Shown: one piece after another, positions 56,156-64,000 of the stretch | Numbering within the stretch: the first letter of the stretch is position 1 | How the letters are laid out: each line of letters opens with the position of its first letter | Source of the DNA: Leptidea sinapis | Lineage: Eukaryota; Arthropoda; Insecta; Lepidoptera; Pieridae | Direction: 5' to 3' | DNA length: 64,000 bases | Assembly: GCF_905404315.1 (NCBI RefSeq) | Contig: NC_066282.1 | Span: forward strand, 12,424,501-12,488,500 | The notes under the pieces: model-generated | The model's database searches: none | What the model saw: only the letters and a program-made list of their open reading frames with translations | Told to the model about the DNA's origin: nothing | Translations under genes and position numbers: made by a program

Positions 56156-58514
56156 TAGAATTTGTTAAAAAACATTGTGCACAGAAATTGCAAATATATG
56201 CTTATAATCAGAGATGTCTTCTTTCTTAGCTTATCACAGATACAGTAGTACTTTTCAGCTTTTTAATTAACGTTTATTCATTAAAAGCGGAGAAAATGGT
56301 TCTGGTCTTGCAGGAAAGCAATCAACGCCCTAAGGGCAAATCGAATTAATCAACTCGATGTGGCCTTTGAGCGTCGCAAACGATTCGCAGAACACTGATT
56401 AATAAATACCTCGCGATACGAGGCTTACAAACAGAACGGGCAGGGAATTGAGAGATATACCAGCCATCTCGCATCGCGGTATCGACTCCATTATAGTAAT
56501 GACTTTAAATATTCGAGGCATTAAACCTCTTTAGCACAAGCACTCCTTTTAATATTTTTATCGTCTGAACATACTGAATTTTCAAACACGCTAAATAATA
56601 TAAAAATGCACAACATCTGCAAGCTGTAAATTTATTTATGTGTCATAAAATGCATTTCGCGGAAGCTGGGTGCAATCAAAATATTTTCTACAAATATTTA
56701 TATTTCGTTGTAGCTAGGTTATTTGATTTATACCTGAGCCATACTGAAAGTTTGTGGGCTAGCCATTTGTATTATAATTATTTAAAAAGGAAAATTACGA
56801 TATTTGCAAATGGAATACTATTATTACTGAATTAACACAAGTGATCTACTATAGGTACATTAGTAAAGTTTTCATTACCAAAATGTAGTTTTAAATTGTG
56901 ATTGCCGTGGTAACTTGTTATTCAACTAACTCCTATTCGTTCGTATTAGTTGCACTAGTAAATATATAAATACTACGAGAGTTGGTTACCTTTTAGTTTG
57001 TGTGTCATATCTTTCATTGCAAAGACCATACAATATTTTAATTAACAATTAGATAATTATATACATTGTAATTATTGCCTATAATTTTGCAAAACATCGT
57101 CCACCAAATAAATTAAAACCTATGCATTATTATTTCCATACTTAGTTATAATCATAGTTTTAAAATATAGTGGATAAGTCAAATTGTAAAAGTATCATAT
57201 TTCCTCAGGCCAATGCTCGGATCAAATTTAAATCTTTCCATTCATCGTTCATTCATTCATAAAATGTATTACGATGTAGGTAACCTCGGAGTTGCAATTG
57301 AAAACTTTGAATATGTTATCGGAAATCCTTGGTGGCTTGCAATAGGAAATGGGATATGTGGGATTTTGTTGCTTTCGGAGACTAAAATAAACCAAGCATT
57401 TTATTGACGAGTATAGCTTTGTATTCCTGCTATATTACGCTTTCTGTTAAAACGCCACATTTTTGTGTTAACAATATTACATTCATTCAATTTTAATTTC
57501 TTTCCCTCGCACAAAATAAGTACGTTTCCGTTAACTGGTCTATTCCCATTATCCCGTATTGGCAATTTGCCATAAGTGGCTACCAATTTTTATTCGTATA
57601 AAAGGCTTCGCGAATACTACGAAGACAAAGTGGGGAGTTAATTTATTTCATGGGCGCTCTTTATTTATCGAAAACAGGGATTTCTCAACGTGAAAGGAAA
57701 GTAGACGTATTATTCAACTCATTTTCCTAAAACCCACTCCATTTAATAACCCTTAAAGAGCCGCAAGATATCTCACATGGAATCCTTGGATTTTCGCTCA
57801 GGCAACGTCTGTAGGATAGCGTTCTAACTGCTTAACGCTGACGATATCGTTCAGTGAGCTATTTCATTATTCAGCTTTACTGAACTCGTTCTCGGAGCCT
57901 GATAGCATTGACTAATTCCCTGGTTTTTCCACATCTTCAAACACGCTGACACGAATCGTAACAAATTTCTATTAATGAGTTGATTCTAGCTTTAGCAACG
58001 TGCGACAATTATTTCATATTTTAGTATTATTAATACACAATATTATATCGCTATTGTTTATAGTCTTCGTTTCTTTAAATATAAAATTTACATCAGTCAG
58101 ATTAGAGGAATACGCTGAATACCTACGCTGTAGAGGTAAATAGTTTAAATAAGAACCAAAAATTATGTGGTTTTTAATGCTTACAATGATCCATATAATA
58201 TATGGGTTCTGATATTATGGTTAGGACGGTTATGAGCAAACACGATTGCGGCTCAATTGATGGCAGGTGATGACCCTGCCTATTAAATCATTAATAATTT
58301 GATTTTAAGTACACGGGCGATCTATCTGTTGATTCCAAGCTGTATCATCCACATTTTAAGTCACTTATGGTCGATGTATCTCTCCAGTATACATCCAGTA
58401 TACATTACATAAACGTTCTTACCTTATGGAATATTTGTAATGTCTTTGTAATGCCAGTTGGGATCTTACCCATAACACGTTGCTAAGAAAACGACTGCTT
58501 CTAGTAATGAATAA
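56156..58514. other. single-copy-looking DNA, no gene seen
   Basis: No recognised repeat apart from a weak A-like scrap at about 58230-58285. About 56290-56490 is G+C-richer, with a short hairpin CCTCG/CGAGG. Frames up to 65 codons without motifs. Confidence 0.45.
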
Positions 58515-58935
58515 GTGTCGGTGGTGCAGTAGTTTAAACTGTTGAATTTAGAAAATTTATTAAAGTAGGCGTTACATTGCGGAAATCCATAATTATACAA
58601 ATGATTTAAGTTTCTTTAGTGGTAATACCGCCAATATTTGTTTTAAAACAATTCGACACGTGTTTCGCCTCAACACGAGGCATCCTCAGGACGTGCTGTC
58701 TCGCAAAAATCTGGCACGAGACTAAATTCTAGATAAAAGACTAGACTAAAGACTAGATTCGTGCCAGATTTTGGCGAGACAACACGTCCTGAGGCGAAAG
58801 GCGAAACACGTGTCGAATTGTTTAAAAACAAATATTGGCGGAATTAACTCTAAAGAAAACTTAAATCATTTGTATTACTGTTGAATTTCACCACGTAGCC
58901 TCTGGTTCGATTGTCACCTGCCACATATCTACAAA
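58515..58935 (+). mobile_element. tRNA-like element Q, split by foldback G
   Basis: The left part GTCGGTGGTGCAGTAGTTTA (A-box-like) runs to ACTGTTGAATTT at 58538-58549. The right part resumes with the same ACTGTTGAATTT at 58877-58888 and continues 'caccacgtagcctctggttc', with B box GGTTCGATTGTC, then 'acctgccacatatctacaaa'. Without the insert the element is about 85 bp, the size of a tRNA-derived SINE head. Confidence 0.7.
58550..58876. mobile_element. foldback G with 12-bp target duplication
   Basis: Left arm from about 58575 ('attgcggaaatccataatta' to 'ggcatcctcaggacgtgctg') and right arm from about 58758 to 58876, joined by a ~50-bp spacer containing direct repeats of 'agactaga'. The insert is bounded by direct repeats ACTGTTGAATTT. 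The right arm has lost about 13 bp next to 'cctgaggcgaaaggcgaaac'. Confidence 0.85.
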
Positions 58936-59711
58936 CGAATTTTCGATTTTTGAATTCTTATGCTCGTTTAGTCGACGACTTATATTGTCAGCAATTGCTG
59001 ACGCTGATACAATTACTGACTACGTGTTAGTCCTCTTCTTCTATAAAAATATTAACTAGACGATATGTATCAGCTCCACATATACCTTATCAAGATTCAT
59101 ACCAGATTCCTCAGATCTCGAAACACGATAAAACATCGAGCGCTTAGTCATTTTTAATCGAGTTAGTACTAAACAAACAGAGCTTTAATCTCCGACGCCC
59201 GTTTTGGCCTAAATTCGTTCATTGACTATTCAACCGTTGTGAATCGGAATAAGCGACGTAACTCAAATTAAAAGCAAGCTCGCTAAAAGCCCTTTTACGT
59301 ATGTGCAAACGTTGCACCAAAGCAGTATGCGCGAAGATTCGCCCGTCTCCGTTACTAAGCCAAGTGGCAAGTTTTGTGCTCGCCTCATGGACGATTCATC
59401 GACGGTCCTCGTTACAGCGCACGGCTGAATGCGGCCTTAGCACTTCTCATTATTGCGTTTATAAAGGCGCCCATAGAAAGGACTGATTCACTAAGTTTCG
59501 CTTCGCTGCGATGAAAGAGAAAATGGGATTGTGTACACGTTTTGCTCGTCTTGTTTAGTTCTCGTTAATGTAAAGCTACATTGCTTTTACATCCATAACA
59601 GAATATATAGACTCTGTAATATTATAATTATATAAATAGGTAGTTTTCTTATGTTTAAGTTTTTGTTGAGATTGTTAGATTTGCAACTAATTAGTTAATT
59701 TATTCGTTTTA
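58936..59711. other. single-copy-looking DNA, G+C-richer patch
   Basis: About 59200-59520 is G+C-richer and non-repetitive, with a 61-codon frame (59301-59486) of no recognisable type. Confidence 0.4.
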
Positions 59712-59775
59712 TCATCATCAGCCGGAAGAGCCACTCCTGGAGAAAGGTCTCCCACAAAGATCTGTTCGACGATTT
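59712..59775 (-). mobile_element. RTE-type LINE tail fragment
   Basis: 'atcatcatcagccggaagag', 'ccactcctgg' and 'gaaaggtctcccacaaagat' match the last ~60 bp of the RTE copy at 4626. Confidence 0.75.
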
Positions 59776-60021
59776 TCATAATAATAATTTCTTCGTATAA
59801 TGCTCGATTATTTGACTATTTTACATAATTTATTTTGTTTTAAAGATAGATTAAATAAAAATTTGTTCAGAACCTATTTACCTACAAGCTTCATGCCATA
59901 ACAAAGGTAAGAGTGCGTTAGTAAAATGATTATAAATAAATTATTATATATTATTAATAAATACCGAACATTGATTAGTATTTATATTAATTTTTCTACT
60001 TTATATGCCTGAGTGCATTTA

Positions 60022-60343
60022 TCTAATATATAAAATTCTCGTGTCATGGTGTTAAACTTTGAACTCCTCCGAAACGGCTTGACCGATTCTCACGAAATTT
60101 TGAGTGCATATTGGGTAGATCTGAGAATCGGACAACATCTATTTTCAGTCTTCTATTTTCATCTACATTCATTCCCCTAAATGTTAAGGGTGGTCACACG
60201 ATTTTTTTTTTATTTTTTTTTGTATTTTTTCAGTCAGCATTAAAAAATACATACAACTTCAAATTTTCACCCATCTACGATCAACAGTTACTTTTGTACC
60301 GCGATTTTAATATTGGTAATACAACGTTTGCTGGGTCAGCTAG
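60022..60343 (+). mobile_element. non-autonomous Helitron (Lep1-like), intact ends
   Basis: A|TCTAATATATAAAATTCTCG at the left and CAACGTTTGCTGGGTCAGCTAG|T at the right, with both termini and the A/T insertion site as expected. It shares 'ctccgaaacggcttgaccga' and 'ccatctacgatcaacagtta' with 47078-47402. An 87-codon frame across it is incidental. Confidence 0.9.
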
Positions 60344-61140
60344 TATATATATACAAAATTACAAACGATTATAGTAACTACTTTTTAAGTCTTTGTTTAG
60401 ACATTATGTTACCGACAATCTGTATAATCGAATACAATACGTTATAATCTAGTAAGATAATAAGATATCATTTTAATATTGACGACGCATATCCTCACTA
60501 ATAATTTTCTCGTGCTCTAATCCATCTTTAATTGCAAAATCAATACCTACCGAGGGAACAAACCTAAGTTATTGGAAGCTGTTTTACCTTCATAGTATTA
60601 AAATTTGTGAGCCACTAAGGAATAGGGTGTGGACACTTTATCATCGTTATTTTGGCACACCGTTCATTATTTAATTAAAACCCAGTAGACTAATTAAAAG
60701 ATATTGAAATGCGATTTGAGCTCCGCAGCAAAGTTTTGCGACTAATTGATTCTAATTAATCGATTGCCTGCGTAAAATAATAACTTCAACGGAGATAATT
60801 TTGATGAAACTTTAATATACGAGTATTTATTTACGAATGCTGAGTAAGCCATTCGCTTCTGTTCTCTACTAGGGGATTAGGATTCGCAGAATATTACATT
60901 GTTTGTGCTTAACATGCAGCATTTCTTTGAATTTCAGCGGCTAAACTTGTCACCATTCCTGTGTTCCTGTGAGTTAAATACAGATTCTGTCGAATGATAA
61001 TTTTATGCCTTATGAGGGAGAAAATATTGTTTACTTTTTTGTACAAGGCTTACGAGTTACATAAATGTCTTTAGAAAAGAGTGTAAGTAATTTCTCACAT
61101 GCCACTCAGCTCCAAAATCTAGGATAGTTTCTTGATCTTA
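60344..61140. other. no gene seen
   Basis: Nothing recognised. Confidence 0.4.
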
Positions 61141-61410
61141 TAGGTTGAGGTTACTATAACATAAATGACTTAATGATACACATCAGGAATGGAGCGACCG
61201 CCCTCAGGCTATTAAATAATGATTTTTTGTTGTATGATATTACATTATAACCATATTCTTAAGATAAAAAAGAAGCCTGCTGTGTTTCTAGTGCCCGTTC
61301 TTCTCTAGGTCTGCATCAAACTTTTTCGAATGGTTGTTAGTTTTTGAGTTTCAGTGATATCATAACCTATATTAAATAAAAATATTAGAATTTGAATTGA
61401 ATTTAACACA
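61141..61410 (+). repeat. LINE-like 3' repeat L, copy 2
   Basis: 'aggttactataacataaatg', 'gcgaccgccctcagg', 'gaagcctgctgtgtttctag', 'cccgttcttctctaggtctg' and a terminal A+T tail 'aatattagaatttgaattga'. The tail supports a non-LTR retroelement 3' end on the plus strand. Confidence 0.65.
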
Positions 61411-62049
61411 TCCACTGGTACTTCACTGTAGTTTTTACAGTATGTGTTGACTACAAGCGTAGGAGTGATTTTGCTTTTCAAGTTTTCTCATTATAACAGT
61501 TTGCTTTTAAGTTACGTGTGTATTTGAAGCGTTACTAGAGAGGAACAGAACTAGGAAAACAAGTTTTGAGTGCAAACAAATTCAGCTTTAAACATCAAAG
61601 TTTGCAACTTAAATCGAGGACTATTTTAAAAACAGCGTACGGCTTAAGCCACTCATGAAAGCAGAGAGGGTTCGGATATTTTCTGGGGTGAGGCGCGGTT
61701 AGAAGACTTTTACACTGGTTTTATTGTCTCGGTGCCCCTCGTAAACCTTCCTTTGTGTTAGTAATGTCTCAAGTTGTATTAACACCGTGATAACTTTAGT
61801 GGTAATCATTCAGTACCTTTGTTGATTACCCCGACCACAATTAGAGTGTGGAGGGTATAGTTTTGCTAAGTTCTCTCATATATTATCTTTATAAATATAT
61901 TGAGGAGTTTGCAGGTTTGTATCAATGACGTTTTATACAGTTGTTTAAAATATTCTTGGCTAATAACTGGAGTAAATGCGGCAATATAGACTTAAAGAAG
62001 TCGAAGCTTATTATATGTTAATTGTGGCATGTACCATATGTCCGCTTTG
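61411..62049. other. no gene seen
   Basis: Non-repetitive, without open frames of note. Confidence 0.4.
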
Positions 62050-62315
62050 TTTTTTTTTATACGCCCTGACCATTACAATACAGTGCCGCTCAGAATTCTT
62101 GAAAAACCCAATAATTCTGAGCGGCACTACAATTACGCTCGTCACCTTGACACATTAGATGTTAAGTCTGATTTGCCCAGTAATTAAACTAGCCACGGCG
62201 CCCTTCAGAGTGAAACACAGTAATGCTTACATATTGCTGCTTCACGACAGAAATAGGCGCCGTTGTTATACCCAAAATCCAGCCGGCATCTATGCAAAGG
62301 AGCCTCCCACTGGTA
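62050..62315 (+). repeat. family A repeat, copy 6 (5' shortened)
   Basis: After poly-T it enters the family at 'atacgccctgaccattacaa' and runs to 'caaaggagcctcccactggt'. The internal hairpin pair 'gccgctcagaattcttga' and 'ataattctgagcggcac' is well kept. Confidence 0.9.
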
Positions 62316-62496
62316 AAATTATTTGTCTATGCAACGTCATTGGAAACGACCACTCAAACTGTGATGGTATACTATTTATTAATTTTAAAGTAGTTTAGGG
62401 GTTTACTGTTCCATCATAGATTGTAATATATACAAAACCAAATGATATACATACTTTTTATTTATAAATTAAAAATGTTTTTGAATATTATTTATA

Positions 62497-62580
62497 AACC
62501 ACGTTGTTTGTCCGCCATGAAATCCTAAACTACTGAACAGATTTTAATTAAATTTTATATATATTTAATATTTATATATA
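62497..62580 (+). mobile_element. Helitron-like fragment
   Basis: 'accacgttgtttgtccgcca', 'tcctaaactactgaacagat' and 'tttaattaaattttatatat' match the first part of the element at 28693-29063. Confidence 0.55.
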
Positions 62581-62587
62581 TCTATCT

Positions 62588-62642
62588 ATACAGGAATAGG
62601 CGCTATTGTGGCACTCAACCAAAGAAGCCTACGACTGGTTAA
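62588..62642 (+). repeat. family A, last ~55 bp
   Basis: 'aggaataggcgctattgtgg' and 'caaagaagcctacgactggt' match the extreme 3' end of family A. Confidence 0.55.
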
Positions 62643-64000
62643 GGATGTATTTATCAGGTAGTGAGACTAACGATGACAAAAAAGTAAAAAATTCACTGAA
62701 TTATCATTATGTTTATTTGAAATTTATTTCTTATAAAAGTAAAAATTTCTTGGATACAAAAGCAATCATTATTGGAAATGAATGAATACAAAAATTTTCC
62801 ATTGAATTTGGCATTATCGAGCCGAGTTTGAAATAAGAAAGTTCAATAGGTAATAAGACACAAGTCAGTTGAGCTTTCGAAAGTGAAATTCACGATTGTA
62901 CCGCCTGACAGGAAATTAAAAGACAAAAGAGTGCCGATCAATACAGCTTAGCTTAGGAAATGGATGGCGCACATTCTCTTTTGGATATTTCAATAGAACA
63001 GTCTTGAAGTAAATCCAAAAACGGATACACAATCACACCATTAATAGACTCATATCATACTATGATTTAAGTTAGCGATAGAGTTTCGATGCATTTAGAA
63101 ACCTTTAATGTTGTTAATAGTATAAACTAAATGTAAAGTATTAATTCCCTTCTAATACGGGATCTCTAATATGTATCAAATGTGCGTATACGTATGGTTT
63201 CTGTAATTCCGGCGCGATGGAGTAATCCATTCGAATAGGGTATCAAATTACGAAGGGAGTCTAAGAGGCCGACACTCGACGCTTACATCTCACAAGGATG
63301 CGAATAGTTTCTCGTAATGTAAACTGCTCATAAAATTGTGTTATTTGTTAGGGCGTGTATTATGTTCGTGTTGGTTACGTAAAACATACTTACAAAGTTA
63401 ACCAAAACTGGCGAATACCAGAACGAGCTAATACCGCTTCGTTTTCTAATTGAATTTGCATTCGGAATCAAAAACTTCGTGACACTGTTTTGCATTATTA
63501 ATACTTTGGCATGGCGTGATCTCCCTGAAGGTATACTAGAAGCCATAAATTGAATTCCAACCTTCGCAATTAGTTATTCCCGCGCGTGAAAACTTTCGAG
63601 ATCATTCGCCTTCGTTAACAGATGTTACGGCGCTATTCATTATACATTCCGTCGAATTGTTAAGCTGAGCATTTAATTTAAAGTACCAAACCTGTTATTT
63701 TCAATTATAAAGGCATAATTCGAACGCGTAAAATTATCAAATTTATTAGCAAGATATTTTAAAAACGTTTCTTACTCCTGCAGCAATTCTGTAGTAGCTA
63801 CTTTCGCAATAATAAAATATTTTTCAACCCTCGCCCTTTTGTTTCATAATTCAATTCTGTTTGAGACTTCATAAAATTATTCCTAAAATATTAAATCATT
63901 TTTCAGAAGATCTCTTGATTAAGAGCGACATTAAATAGGCATATTATTTTTTATTTAACTTTATTAGTTGTTCGTTTTAGTTCGTATTTTGACTGTGTTT
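62643..64000. other. single-copy-looking DNA, no gene seen
   Basis: No repeats recognised. About 63180-63660 is G+C-richer ('aattccggcgcgatggagta', 'gaggccgacactcgacgctt'). A 72-codon minus-strand frame (63328-63546) has no motif. Confidence 0.4.

Noticed and set aside
1..64000. Integrated viral, Wolbachia or mitochondrial DNA
   Set aside because: No phage, viral capsid or polymerase, bacterial operon or mitochondrial gene signature was seen. A+T-rich stretches alone are not evidence.

Overview
The window looks like A+T-rich nuclear DNA of a moth or butterfly (Lepidoptera). The basis is repeat content, not genes. It holds several interspersed families that I recognise from lepidopteran genomes: a tRNA-headed SINE, Helitron-like elements of the A|TC...CTAG|T type, RTE-type and jockey/CR1-type LINE tails, and a mori/maT-like mariner relic. 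I cannot name a species. No intact protein-coding gene, functional tRNA or rRNA gene was found. The longest open frames (138 and 130 codons) are marginal for A+T-rich DNA of this length. The region is best read as a gene desert or the inside of a very large intron.

Families are lettered here and used in the entries. A: a ~300-bp repeat led by poly-T. B: another poly-T-led repeat, up to ~360 bp. For A and B, '+' means the poly-T end comes first. D: jockey/CR1-type LINE 3' ends. E: LINE 3' ends with a GATTT-rich tail. F: tRNA-derived SINE. G, I, P, V: foldback elements with long inverted arms. H and Q: tRNA-like retroposons. K: MITE with TTAA flanks. L, N, S: short unclassified repeats. O: MITE with TTA flanks. 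T and Helitron-like: elements that insert between A and T.

Layout. 1-5 kb: a Helitron-like relic, an hAT-like MITE, foldback I carrying a B insertion, and an RTE tail abutting it. 5-13 kb: dense nesting of N, B, K, F, E, O (with a D LINE inside), P, L and a Helitron. 13-17 kb: H, G and A copies, and an F SINE next to a perfect hairpin. 17-27 kb: mostly single-copy DNA with a G+C-richer island at about 18.4-19.5 kb. 27-36 kb: LINE tails, Helitrons, A copies, a mariner relic and a (TA)25 tract inside a Helitron-like element. 36-46 kb: G, K, an RTE relic, convergent E tails, foldback G with an A fragment inside, and the longest ORF. 46-49 kb: foldback V, a Helitron, and two head-to-head H copies with tRNA-like cores. 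49-64 kb: single-copy stretches with scattered D, E, A, B, S and Helitron copies, plus foldback G inserted into tRNA-like Q with a 12-bp target duplication.

No genes work together here. What the sequence records is a layered history of insertions, several of which can be ordered by nesting. The G+C-richer single-copy islands (about 18.4-19.5, 42.4-42.8, 51.0-51.5, 59.2-59.5 and 63.2-63.7 kb) are the best places to look for regulatory DNA or untranslated exons.
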